Source: Acidisphaera sp035272265 (GTDB lineage: Bacteria > Pseudomonadota > Alphaproteobacteria > Acetobacterales > Acetobacteraceae). Taken from it: a stretch of DNA of 11,163 bases. The stretch covers positions 1 through 11,163 of the forward strand of contig DATEQV010000212.1 in NCBI GenBank assembly GCA_035272265.1, in the 5' to 3' direction. A program made the position numbers and the translations under genes. Of the stretch, positions 1 through 6,918 are shown piece after piece (position 1 is the first letter of the stretch; the number at the start of each line of letters is the position of its first letter). Under the pieces are notes generated by a model. The model worked only from the letters and a program-made list of their open reading frames with translations. It did no database searches and was not told the DNA's origin.

Positions 1-137
1 CCCCGAATGATCCAAGCGACCAGTCCATTGCGGTTGGTGTCCTCCGGTTGCCGAAGAGAACCGAATCGTACCGCGTCGTATGCTCGCAAACGTTTTCTGA
101 TACCAATCCGTACGCGACACGAGATGTGAGCATACCC
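1..137 (-). mobile_element. Probable insertion-element end (IS4-type transposase start, cut by window edge)
   Basis: Similarity to the cyclase family stops abruptly near position 140, and the sequence to the left is less GC-rich with different codon use, so it looks foreign to the operon. On the minus strand a GGAGGA motif (45-40) precedes an ATG at 28-26 that opens MDWSLGSFG before the window ends. The family N-terminus has the form DW-x3-4-F-G-x-AxLGDxRR in IS4-type (Tn5-like) transposases, which these nine residues resemble. The stretch from about 137 to 46 would then be the element's end and leader. The tetranucleotide CTAG lies at the junction (137-140) and could be part of the inverted end or of a target site. 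I cannot see the other end, and nine residues are thin evidence, so the family call is tentative; the break itself is much better supported. Confidence 0.42.
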
Positions 138-897
138 TAGCTTCCATCAAGGGGATGCCGTAATCCCGGATCAATCGCTGATGCACGGGAAACACGGTGC
201 CGTCGGGAAACGGAATCGCCTCGATGGCGAAATTGTCCGCGCCCACCATCGCGACACCGCGCTCGGCGAGCCACAGCGCCGCGTCGACGTCGATGCCGGG
301 CTCCTCGTCGAACGACACGTCGGATGCAGGCTGGCTCTCGAGCCAGCCGGTGCGGATCAGCACGGCGTCGCCAGGCTCGATCGCCACCGACGCCGCCTCG
401 GCGGCGTTCACCAGATCCGACCGGCCGATCGACTCGCTGGCGCCAAGCGGGGCGCCGCGCAGCCGCACGATGTCGAGCAGCACGCCGCGCGTCACGATCG
501 GCCCGATCTTCTCGGCGCCGCAGCGCAACGCGCCGGTGGTGCTCCGGGTGCTCTTCCCGGGGAAGCCGTTATACAGGCAGTCGTCACACCAGGCGTGGCA
601 CAGCGCGTCGATATGCGTGCCGATGTGCAGCGGCATCACCACGGTGTCCTCGGCGAACTGGAACCCGCCGGGACGCTTCGCGCCGGCCGCGTAGTCGCCG
701 CCGTCGCGCCCCATGAAGTGCTGCACCCCGGCGCGGTGCTTCGGCACCGGCGTGCGCGGCGAGAGCGGCTGGGCGAGTTCGACGAGTTCGCCGGTGCGCA
801 CCAGGCCCGCCGCGCGGCGCACCTCGTCGCGGCCGATCAGGTTGGGCGCGCCGCGTTCGTCCTCCGCACCCCAGCGACCCCATGCGTCCTTGCTCAT
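138..897 (-). CDS. Cyclase-family metal-dependent hydrolase (kynurenine formamidase-like), 3'-truncated
   Basis: The protein starts MSKDAWGRWGAEDERGAPN and carries the cyclase/kynurenine-formamidase metal motif HxGTHxDxxxH at residues 91-101 (H91, H95, D97, H101). Later family blocks are also recognisable: PGDAVLIRTGW near 176-185, DNFAIEAIPFPDG near 221-233 and VHQRLIRDYGIPLME near 238-252. Members of this family hydrolyse amides or lactones with a bound divalent metal in the cytoplasm. Family proteins normally continue about 50-60 residues past GIPLME; here homology ends at codon ~252-253 and the frame runs on without a stop, in unrelated sequence, to position 1. The gene therefore appears broken by the element on its left, although the metal site is intact. 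The ATG overlaps the ligase stop codon (ATGA, 894-897), so the two are translationally coupled. It is the last gene of the bicupin operon. The substrate is unknown. Confidence 0.85.
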
Positions 898-2507
898 GCG
901 CGCGCACCGGCGTCGCGACGCAGGCCGGCGGCGATCTGCTTGAGGTCGCGCCGCATCAGCTTGCCGGTCGCGGTCACCGGCAGCGTGGCACGGATCTCGA
1001 TGAAGTCAGGCACCTTGTAGCGCGAGGCCGCCATGCGGCAGTGCGCCACAAGTTCTTCCGGCGTCGGCTTGTAGCCGGGCCTCGGCACGACGAAGGCGGC
1101 GAGCAGCTCGCCCTGCTGCGCGTCGGGAACGCCGCAGACGCCGACCTGCGCGACGGCGGGATGGCGCAGCAGCACGTCCTCGACCTCCGCCGGGGATATG
1201 TTGATGCCGCCCTTCTTGATCATCTCCGACACGCGACCGGCGAACACCAGCTCGCCTTTCTCCGTCAGCTCGCCGCTGTCGCCGGTGCGGAAGAATCCGT
1301 CGCTCGTCAGCGCGTCCGCGTTCTGGCTGGCGCTGCTGCCGAGATAGCCGCGCATGACGTAGCCGCGCACCTCGATCAGCCCGACCTCGCCGGGCGGCAG
1401 CACCGCGCCCGTCTCCGGATGCACGATGCGCAGCTGCACGCCCGGCAGCGGCGGGCCCTGGCAGTGCGCGCGCTTCTCCAGCTTCCAGTCATGCGGCGTG
1501 ACGCAGCAATTCCCGTAGCTCTCGGTCTGCCCATAGACGTTGCAGATCTCGTGCGCGCCGAGCGTGGTCGCCGCCATCATCAGGTCCTGCGGCGTGCCGA
1601 TGGTCAGCCCGGTGCGCAGCGTGCGCACACGCTCCGGCCGGAACTCCGGGTGCGAGACGATCGCGGCGGTGATCGACGGCAGCGTGTAGAGCGCGGTGCA
1701 GCCGTGGCGCTCGATCAGCGCGATCGCCTCGCCCGCGTCGAACTTCGGCGGCAGCACCAGTGCCGCCCCATGGGTCAGCGTCGCCGACATCGCATTGGCG
1801 CAGCCGAAGGACCAGAACAGCGGCGGCGCCAGCAGCACGCGGTCGTCCCGCCCGTAGCCTTGGCGCTCGCCGATGTTGAAGCCGTTCTCGATGATGCCGT
1901 AGTGCGTCAGCGGCACCGACTTCGGCCGGCTGCTCGAGCCCGAGGTGTAGATCATCACCGCGTCGTCCGCCGCACTCGGCCCTTCGCCGGGCGGCAGCGG
2001 GCCGATCGGGGCCACGGCCAGGTCGGCATAGGACGTGAAGGCCGGGTCCGCGCCGCCCAGCAGCACGACCTCGCGCAGACGCGGATACGACGCGGACTGC
2101 CAGGATGCGCCGGAATTCGTCTCGGGGATCAGCGCGTGCAGGTCGGCGGCAAAGTGCTGTTCGCCGAAACGGTCGAGCGCGAGCAGCAGCTCGACCTCCG
2201 AGTCCGCAAGCAGCCAGCCGAGTTCGTCGCGCTTCGACCACGTGCTGAACGCGACCACGACGGCGCCCAACATCGTCGTGCCGAAGAACACCTCCAGCCA
2301 TTCGGGCCGGTTGTTGACCAGCAGGCCGACGCGGTCGCCGCGCCGCACGCCCCGCGCGCGCAGGCCCGCGGCGACCCGACCTGCGCGCTGCGCAAGCTCG
2401 GCGTACGAGAGTGCGCGATCGCCCCCGATCACGGCCGGCGCATCGGGATGACGCTCCGCCTGTTCGAACAACAGGTCGGCCAGCGTCCGGCTGAATGGCG
2501 CCCTCAT
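894..2507 (-). CDS. AMP-forming acyl-CoA synthetase (ligase)
   Basis: A full-length ANL-superfamily enzyme (537 aa) that should adenylate a carboxylic acid with ATP and transfer it to CoA in the cytoplasm. Visible motifs: phosphate loop YTSGSSSRPKS (187-197), YGQTE (325-329), FRTGD (406-410), the hinge block GRVSEMIKKGGINISPAEVE (424-443) and the C-terminal catalytic lysine in ATGKL (K516). The phosphate loop is Ser-rich where the family usually has TGxPKG, but it still keeps G190 and K196. The start ATG at 2507 lies 14 bp after the stop of the binding-protein gene and follows AGGGG, 8-9 nt upstream. The stop overlaps the cyclase start by 4 bases. The pocket sequence does not name the substrate; the neighbouring ring-cleavage-type genes suggest an organic acid produced during cyclic-compound breakdown. 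Benzoate- or medium-chain-acid-like specificity cannot be told apart by eye. Confidence 0.93.
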   Translation of the reverse strand: MRAPFSRTLADLLFEQAERHPDAPAVIGGDRALSYAELAQRAGRVAAGLRARGVRRGDRVGLLVNNRPEWLEVFFGTTMLGAVVVAFSTWSKRDELGWLLADSEVELLLALDRFGEQHFAADLHALIPETNSGASWQSASYPRLREVVLLGGADPAFTSYADLAVAPIGPLPPGEGPSAADDAVMIYTSGSSSRPKSVPLTHYGIIENGFNIGERQGYGRDDRVLLAPPLFWSFGCANAMSATLTHGAALVLPPKFDAGEAIALIERHGCTALYTLPSITAAIVSHPEFRPERVRTLRTGLTIGTPQDLMMAATTLGAHEICNVYGQTESYGNCCVTPHDWKLEKRAHCQGPPLPGVQLRIVHPETGAVLPPGEVGLIEVRGYVMRGYLGSSASQNADALTSDGFFRTGDSGELTEKGELVFAGRVSEMIKKGGINISPAEVEDVLLRHPAVAQVGVCGVPDAQQGELLAAFVVPRPGYKPTPEELVAHCRMAASRYKVPDFIEIRATLPVTATGKLMRRDLKQIAAGLRRDAGARA

Positions 2508-2521
2508 CGTCGTCGCCCCTG

Positions 2522-3742
2522 CTACGCCGGACTGAGCTGGCAGCCGAACAGACCCACCGGCGGATAAGCCTCGGGCGTCGGCATCGTGCCGATCTGCTTG
2601 TACAGATCCCAGCGATGCGTCGCCTCCGACGCCGGCTTGACCTCCCACAGATACATCGTGTGCGGCACGCACCCGTTCGCCATGATGCGGACGTTGCTGT
2701 TGTAGAAGTCGTCCAGCGGCATCGCGCGCATCTTGGCGGCCGTCGCGTCGGCGTCCAGCGTGCCGGCGGCCTTGGCCGCCTTCAGCCAGTGCAGCACCGC
2801 GGCATACGCGCCGGCGTTGTACTCGGTCGGCGGCTTGCCCATCTTCGCCACGTAGCGCGTGGTCCATTCGCGCGTCTGCGGCGACTGATCCCAGTAGAAC
2901 GAGTTTGTCAGCACCAGGCCGTGACAGACGTCCTGCCCCAGCGACACCACGTCGGGCACCATCATCAGCAGGGTGGCGAGACGCTGGCCGCCCTTGACGA
3001 TGCCGAACTCGGCCGCTTGCTTGATGCAGTTCTGCAGGTCGGTGCCCGCGTTCGCCAGGCCGATGACCTTGGCGCCCGAGGCCTGGGCTTGCAGCAGATA
3101 GCTGGAGAAGTCGGCGGTGCCGAGCGGTGCCTTGACGCCGCCGAGCACCTTGCCCCCCGCCTCCTTGATGAATTGCTCCGTGTTCTTCTGCAGCGAGGAG
3201 CCGAACTCGTAGTCGGCGGTGATGAAGAACCACGTGTCGCCGCCGGCCTTGGACAGCGCGCCGCCGACCGCCTTGGCCAGCGCGTAGGTGTCGCAGACGA
3301 ACTGGAAGCCGTACGGCGAGCATTGCTTGCCGATCAGCGCCGTCGAGGTCGGCGTGCTCATCAGGTAGATGCGCTTCTTCTCCAGCGCGATCTGCTGGAT
3401 CGCCAGCCCGGCCGAGGACGACGCGCCGTCGGCGAGCACGGTGACCCCCTGGTCGTCGATCCACTGGCGCGCCAGCGTGCCGGCGATGTCCGGCTTGTTC
3501 TGGTCGTCGCCCTGGATGACCTCGACCGCGCGGTCGAGCAGCAGGCCGCCGAAATCCTGCACCGCCATTTCCGCGGCGAGCTTGCTGCCGGGGCCGCCGA
3601 CTTCCTTGTACGGGCCGCCGACATCGCTCAACAGGCCGATCTTGATCGGCGTCGAGTTGGTCTGCGCACGAATGATCGCCGGCTTCGCCAGCGGCGCCGC
3701 AGCCAGCGCGCCGATCAGGGCGCGTCGCGTGATCCTGCTCAT
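2522..3742 (-). CDS. ABC transporter substrate-binding protein, branched-chain amino acid type (Peripla_BP_6)
   Basis: A 406-aa periplasmic binding protein of the LivK/type-I fold. The N-terminus MSRITRRALIGALAAAPLAK has a twin-arginine pair (R6-R7) before a hydrophobic stretch and a likely cleavage after PAIIRA-Q, so export through Tat is likely. The mature part has the family pattern KIGLLSDVGGPY near 34-45, GVTVLADGASSSAGLA near 99-114, and the hinge and C-lobe segments around FITADYEFG (173-181) and VIGLANAGTDLQ (226-237). I chose the ATG at 3742 over an upstream in-frame ATG because it begins the signal peptide and follows GGGAG 4 nt upstream. No permease or ATPase genes accompany it, so it must borrow a transport complex encoded elsewhere or act as a sensor or scavenger. 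It is separated from the preceding amidohydrolase gene by 79 bp containing a strong inverted repeat. The ligand is unknown; an aromatic or amide-type acid would fit the operon. Confidence 0.93.
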   Translation of the reverse strand: MSRITRRALIGALAAAPLAKPAIIRAQTNSTPIKIGLLSDVGGPYKEVGGPGSKLAAEMAVQDFGGLLLDRAVEVIQGDDQNKPDIAGTLARQWIDDQGVTVLADGASSSAGLAIQQIALEKKRIYLMSTPTSTALIGKQCSPYGFQFVCDTYALAKAVGGALSKAGGDTWFFITADYEFGSSLQKNTEQFIKEAGGKVLGGVKAPLGTADFSSYLLQAQASGAKVIGLANAGTDLQNCIKQAAEFGIVKGGQRLATLLMMVPDVVSLGQDVCHGLVLTNSFYWDQSPQTREWTTRYVAKMGKPPTEYNAGAYAAVLHWLKAAKAAGTLDADATAAKMRAMPLDDFYNSNVRIMANGCVPHTMYLWEVKPASEATHRWDLYKQIGTMPTPEAYPPVGLFGCQLSPA

Positions 3743-3780
3743 CTCTCTCCCATCCGTTCCGGCGAGCGGGTTCTCCCCGT

Positions 3781-3830
3781 CGCCTGTGTTCGTTCGCGTC
3801 AGTGCGGGACGGCGTCCCGCGTCACAGGCG
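3781..3830 (-). repeat. Nested inverted repeat (intercistronic stem-loop)
   Basis: Two perfect stems are nested. The outer arms are CGCCTGTG (3781-3788) and CACAGGCG (3823-3830), 8 bp. The inner arms are GCGGGAC (3804-3810) and GTCCCGC (3814-3820), 7 bp around a 3-base loop. The structure covers the last codons and the stop of amidohydrolase A (stop 3822-3824) and lies about 40 bp before the Shine-Dalgarno of the binding-protein gene. No T-run follows on the minus strand, so it is not a standard Rho-independent terminator. Such hairpins between operon genes can protect the upstream message from 3' exonucleases or adjust the ratio of neighbouring genes. That role is inferred; the repeat itself is directly visible. 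Confidence 0.7.
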
Positions 3831-4850
3831 GTAGACCCTCGCGGCCACGTCATGGAACAGCAGCGCCTTCTCGGCCGGCGACGCGCCGGCGGCGATGCGC
3901 TTGAACGCGTTCCACAGCACGGCGTAGCTGCACATGGCCTTGTCGACCGGGAAGTTGCTTTCGAACATGCACCGCGACGCGCCGAAGTCCTCGATGCACG
4001 CGTCCATGTACGGCCGCCATGCGGCGGCGAGTTCCTGCGACGACGGCGGCACCGGGCGCTGGTGGAAGCCGAAGCCCGCCACCAGCATCGCCAGCCCGCC
4101 GAGCTTCACGGTCACGTTCGGGCACGTCGCGAGCCGCTTCATGTCGCGCCGCCAGTCGGCGAACACGGCGTCGCGCCTGCCCTCGTAAGGCCCGATGCCC
4201 ATCGGGCCGCCGACGTGATCGAGCACGATGGGCGTGTCCGGATAGGCGCGCGCAAGGTCGGTCAGCTCGGCGATCTGCGTGTGGTACAGCCAGGCATCGA
4301 AGCTGAGGCCGAAACTCCCGAGCCGCGCGAAGCCGTCGCGGAACGCCGGCTCGGCCATCAGCCTGGCCGGCGGCGTCACGGCGATGCTGGCGATGAAGTC
4401 CTCGCTGCGGGCGGTCAGATGGCGAATGCCGCGGAACCGGCCGCCCGCCGCCGCGACATGCGCGGCCAGCACCTCCTCGACGCCGCCGCCCAGGCACAGG
4501 TCGGCATGCCCGACGATGCCTGCGCACACCCGCGTCCGCGTGCGGCGGCGCTCCGCCTCGTCCGCGATGCCGGCGACGAACTCCGTCTCGCCGACCGGAC
4601 GCAGTGCCTCCGGACCGCTGGTGCGATACGCCCACATGCACTGCACGAACACGGTGGCGACGACGTTGTGGCCGGTCTCGAGGTCGGCGAGCAGCGCGTC
4701 GAGATAGTACTGCTCGCCGTCGCGCTCCCACAGATGGTGGTGCGGATCGACGATGGGCAGCGCCGGATCGAGCGCGTCCTCGCGATACTGCGCCAGCCAG
4801 GCCGGATTCGGACTGGGCGGCCGGAAGACCGGTCGCGGATCGGCATGCAT
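3822..4850 (-). CDS. Amidohydrolase A (amidohydrolase_2 / lactonase-like, COG3618 type)
   Basis: A 342-aa TIM-barrel hydrolase of the amidohydrolase_2 group, which includes L-fuconolactonase and 2-pyrone-4,6-dicarboxylate lactonase and typically opens lactones. Visible landmarks: VDPHHHLW (34-41) with the HxH metal/proton pair H37/H39, GHADL (114-118), LDHVGGP (210-216) with H212, and FESNFPVDK (296-304) with the conserved Asp303 near the C-terminus. No signal peptide is seen, so it should be cytoplasmic. The start at ATG 4850 follows GGGAG by 9 nt and a GCGACGACG spacer; it lies 17 bp downstream of the dioxygenase stop. Upstream in-frame codons overlap the dioxygenase and were rejected. It is clearly paralogous to amidohydrolase B at 9161-10225. 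Hydrolysis of a lactone formed in the operon's pathway is the most likely job; the exact substrate cannot be read from the sequence. Confidence 0.92.
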   Translation of the reverse strand: MHADPRPVFRPPSPNPAWLAQYREDALDPALPIVDPHHHLWERDGEQYYLDALLADLETGHNVVATVFVQCMWAYRTSGPEALRPVGETEFVAGIADEAERRRTRTRVCAGIVGHADLCLGGGVEEVLAAHVAAAGGRFRGIRHLTARSEDFIASIAVTPPARLMAEPAFRDGFARLGSFGLSFDAWLYHTQIAELTDLARAYPDTPIVLDHVGGPMGIGPYEGRRDAVFADWRRDMKRLATCPNVTVKLGGLAMLVAGFGFHQRPVPPSSQELAAAWRPYMDACIEDFGASRCMFESNFPVDKAMCSYAVLWNAFKRIAAGASPAEKALLFHDVAARVYRL

Positions 4851-4867
4851 CGTCGTCGCTCCCGAGG

Positions 4868-5761
4868 TCAGGCGGGGATGACCGGCTCGGTTCCCACGAT
4901 GGTCGTCCGATGCATCACGCGGCGCTCGCGCGGATCGAACGGCGTCACCTGGTGCATGGTGCAGCGGTTGTCCCACATCAGGACGTCGTCCGGCTCCCAG
5001 CGGTGGGTGTAGACGAAGCGCGGCTCCTCCGCGATCCGCGTCAGCTCCGCGATCAGCCGCCGTCCCTCGTCGGTGCTCATGCCCTCCACCTCGTCGTTGT
5101 AGAGCGGGCTGATATACAGCGACTTGCGCCCGGTCACCGGATGCTTGCGCACCATCGGCTGCCAGATCGCGGGCATCGCCGCCTTCTCTTCCTCGGTCAG
5201 CGGCTTGAGGTTCGCCTGCGTGTGCAGGAAGGCGAAGTTGTGCTGCGCCTTGCGCCCCTCGATCTGGCGCTTCAGCGCCTCCGGCAGCGCGTCATAGACC
5301 AGATACATGTTGGTGAACTGGGTCTCGCCGCCGGTGCGGCTCGTCTCGACGCCGTGCAGCAGCGCACCCGCGCAGGGGATCGCGCGGTAGCTGCTGTCGG
5401 TGTGCCATGACTGCGCCAGCGCCACCTGCTGCGCGACCGGATGGTCCGGCGGCATCAGGTTGCCGTCCTCGTCGACGTTGGAGACGCGGAAGATCTCCTT
5501 CACGCGCTCCGAGCGGATGATCTTCTGGTGGAAGATCTCCGGCTCGCCGAAGCCGCGTGTGAAGGCGACATGCTCGGCGTCCGTGATGTGCTGCTCCGGG
5601 AACACCAGGACGATATGCTCCATCCAGATGTCGTGCAGCTCGCGGAACGTGTCCGCGTCGAGCGGCTGGCGCATGTCCACGCCGCGCACCTCGGCGCCGA
5701 GCGCCGGATGCAGCTTGCGGACGGTCAGGCGAGAGGTCTTGATTTGGGCACTGGCAGACAT
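4868..5761 (-). CDS. TauD/TfdA-family Fe(II)/2-oxoglutarate-dependent dioxygenase
   Basis: A 297-aa protein of the usual family length. The iron ligands are visible as the HTD motif (H120, D122) and the distal H270 in CTMHQV; Arg285 in RRVMHRT, 15 residues after H270, matches the spacing of the 2-oxoglutarate-binding Arg in TauD. The N-terminal block LHPALGAEVRGVDM (17-30) and the WDNRCTMHQ block (263-271) are typical. These enzymes couple 2-oxoglutarate decarboxylation to hydroxylation of a substrate, often releasing sulfite, or cleaving an ether or an amine. The ATG at 5761 follows AAGGGGA at good spacing and begins MSASAQIKTSRL; longer in-frame extension runs back into the bicupin gene. 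It is second in the operon, 47 bp after the bicupin stop. It could act on taurine-like, phenoxy or quaternary amine substrates; the operon favours an aromatic or cyclic acid. Tau gene names are not justified. Confidence 0.93.
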   Translation of the reverse strand: MSASAQIKTSRLTVRKLHPALGAEVRGVDMRQPLDADTFRELHDIWMEHIVLVFPEQHITDAEHVAFTRGFGEPEIFHQKIIRSERVKEIFRVSNVDEDGNLMPPDHPVAQQVALAQSWHTDSSYRAIPCAGALLHGVETSRTGGETQFTNMYLVYDALPEALKRQIEGRKAQHNFAFLHTQANLKPLTEEEKAAMPAIWQPMVRKHPVTGRKSLYISPLYNDEVEGMSTDEGRRLIAELTRIAEEPRFVYTHRWEPDDVLMWDNRCTMHQVTPFDPRERRVMHRTTIVGTEPVIPA

Positions 5762-5808
5762 GGCGTTCCCCTTGTTTGATTTGACTTGGCGAGTGGCCTG
5801 TTGACGGC

Positions 5809-6765
5809 TCACTCGGGATGTTCGGCGAACTCGAAGCCCATCGCGCGCGTGTGGTAGTAGATGCCGCCGTCCTGCACGATCAGGAACATGGCCTGCTCGT
5901 TGCCGCCGTTGTGGTGCGAGTGCACGGCGGTCGGCGGCGTGATGCTGGTCGCCCACTGCGACCAGTCCTTGCGGCGGCCGTTCATCACCGAGTAGCAGCG
6001 CGAGCCCTTGATGATCAGGCTGACCGCGACCGAGTTGTGGATGTGCGGCCGCTGCGACTTGCCGCCCGGCAGCGAGTTCATCGCCACCGTCAGCGTGGGC
6101 ATGATGTTGCGGCTGGCTTCCTGTTCCGCCGACGAGAACATCAGCGCCGAGCCGGCGATCTCCTCGCTGCGGCCGATGTCGTAGATGAAGGCGATCTGGC
6201 GGTCGATCTCGTCGGCGGTGAAATGCACCATCTCGGTCGGCGCATCGCCGTCGGCCGGCGGGCGCAGCCGCTCGAAGGCGAGCAGCGGCTCGTTGGTCAC
6301 GATCCACAGCACCGCGTCGTCGTCGGCGGTGTGGGTGTAGGCGGGGCCGCCGGGCAGGATGAACAGATCGCCGGCGTTCCAGGCGATCCGCTCGCTGCCG
6401 GTCGCGGTCGTCCCGCTGCCTTGGATGACGTAGCAGATGATGCCGCTGGCGGCGAATTCGGTCGTCAGCGTCTCGCCGGTGCGAATGCGCGCGTAGCGGG
6501 CCAGAACCAGCGGCGTCGTCGCGGGGAACGGACAGGCCAGTTCCTGCGACAGGTCGCAGGCGAACAGGCCGGTCGGCGCCTCGGGATCGAGTGCTGCCGC
6601 CGGCTCGGCCGTGAACAGGTGGTCCGGCACCGGCGGCAGCGCCACGTTGAAGGCGTTTCCCGTGTTGAAGAACCGGCCGCGCGCCTGTGCGTCCGTCAGC
6701 GGATCGCCGGGCCGCTGCGCAGGCAGGTCGGCGATGCTCTGCGGTCGTTCTGCCGATTGCGACAC
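5809..6765 (-). CDS. Bicupin ring-cleavage dioxygenase-like protein (gentisate/salicylate dioxygenase-related)
   Basis: A 318-aa two-cupin protein. The C-terminal cupin keeps a 3-His iron site: HIH (H241, H243) and H282 in the AVHSHHN segment, which matches the H-x3-N end of cupin motif 2. The usual cupin Glu is Ala247, as in gentisate 1,2-dioxygenase relatives. The N-terminal cupin (about 95-160) keeps the barrel pattern CYVIQGSG and GDLFILPGG but has no HxH, so it is probably structural. Such enzymes open hydroxylated or amino-substituted aromatic acids with O2. I chose the GTG at 6765 (ETA-VSQSAERP context) because GGGGAGGAGA sits about 5-6 nt upstream; a longer ATG form at 6798 would span this ribosome site. 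It is the first gene of the operon, transcribed from the region shared with the TetR gene. Gentisate, salicylate, nitrosalicylate or 1-hydroxy-2-naphthoate-type substrates are all possible. Confidence 0.88.
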   Translation of the reverse strand: MSQSAERPQSIADLPAQRPGDPLTDAQARGRFFNTGNAFNVALPPVPDHLFTAEPAAALDPEAPTGLFACDLSQELACPFPATTPLVLARYARIRTGETLTTEFAASGIICYVIQGSGTTATGSERIAWNAGDLFILPGGPAYTHTADDDAVLWIVTNEPLLAFERLRPPADGDAPTEMVHFTADEIDRQIAFIYDIGRSEEIAGSALMFSSAEQEASRNIMPTLTVAMNSLPGGKSQRPHIHNSVAVSLIIKGSRCYSVMNGRRKDWSQWATSITPPTAVHSHHNGGNEQAMFLIVQDGGIYYHTRAMGFEFAEHPE

Positions 6766-6791
6766 GGCGGTCTCCTCCCCTTGGCCTGCTC

Positions 6792-6809
6792 GGCGCACGG
6801 GAGCGCGCC
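6792..6809 (-). promoter_or_regulatory. Leader stem-loop upstream of the bicupin gene
   Basis: On the minus strand the leader contains GGCGCGC-TCCC-GTGCGCC, a 7-bp stem with one G·U pair and a 4-base loop. It lies between the predicted promoter (6828-6857) and the ribosome site of the bicupin gene, and a 10-bp palindrome GCCGGCCGGC (6807-6816) overlaps its 5' arm. In GC-rich DNA such short stems arise by chance, so a role in message stability or leader regulation is only a possibility. Confidence 0.25.
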
Positions 6810-6827
6810 GGCCGGCCTTGTGGCGCC

Positions 6828-6857
6828 GTTATTGACGCGACCCACGGGAAAAGTCAA
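6828..6857 (-). promoter_or_regulatory. Putative sigma-70 promoter for the bicupin operon
   Basis: Reading the minus strand, TTGACT (6857-6852) matches the -35 consensus at five of six bases. It is followed after 18 bp by AATAAC (6833-6828), a -10 candidate matching four of six. Transcription would begin near 6820, leaving a leader of about 55 nt to the GTG start. This is the most AT-rich patch of the window, as expected for a promoter. The -35 is also one arm of an ATTGAC/GTCAAT inverted repeat (6831-6836, 6853-6858), so a regulator bound here would cover the promoter. Confidence 0.45.
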
Positions 6858-6869
6858 TCACTCGTTTAA

Positions 6870-6887
6870 ATCAATCGAACCATTGAT
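6870..6887. promoter_or_regulatory. Inverted repeat ATCAAT-N6-ATTGAT in divergent control region
   Basis: Arms ATCAAT (6870-6875) and ATTGAT (6882-6887) flank 6 bases. The same TCAATC hexamer occurs as a direct repeat at 6854-6859 and 6871-6876, 17 bp apart. The cluster sits just upstream of the predicted -35 of the bicupin operon and about 65 bp upstream of the regulator start, where it could bind an activator or repressor, or include the regulator's own promoter elements. AT-rich hexamers are less surprising than longer palindromes, so confidence is low. Confidence 0.3.
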
Positions 6888-6918
6888 ATCCTCGCCAGCC
6901 CGTGCTAGCAAGGGTCGA

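Noticed and set aside
882..2567. Long plus-strand open frame opposite the CoA ligase
   Set aside because: It is antisense to a gene with all ANL motifs, its translation is rich in Arg/His/Ala/Gln without domain pattern, and it reflects G/C-biased third positions.
2508..3464. N-terminal extension of the CoA ligase into the binding-protein gene
   Set aside because: The extra ~319 residues lie in the wrong frame of the binding-protein gene; the ANL fold begins at MRAPFSRTLADLL with a ribosome site before it.
3781..3830. Calling the nested repeat a terminator
   Set aside because: Stems are strong but no T-run follows in the direction of transcription, and co-directional operon genes continue immediately after it.
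2495..5012. Long plus-strand open frames opposite the binding protein and amidohydrolase A
   Set aside because: Low-complexity, Arg/Ala-rich translations with no recognisable domain, lying entirely opposite well-supported genes.
5762..6307. N-terminal extension of the TauD-like protein
   Set aside because: It overlaps the bicupin gene in another frame; the ATG at 5761 has a good Shine-Dalgarno and gives the normal family length.
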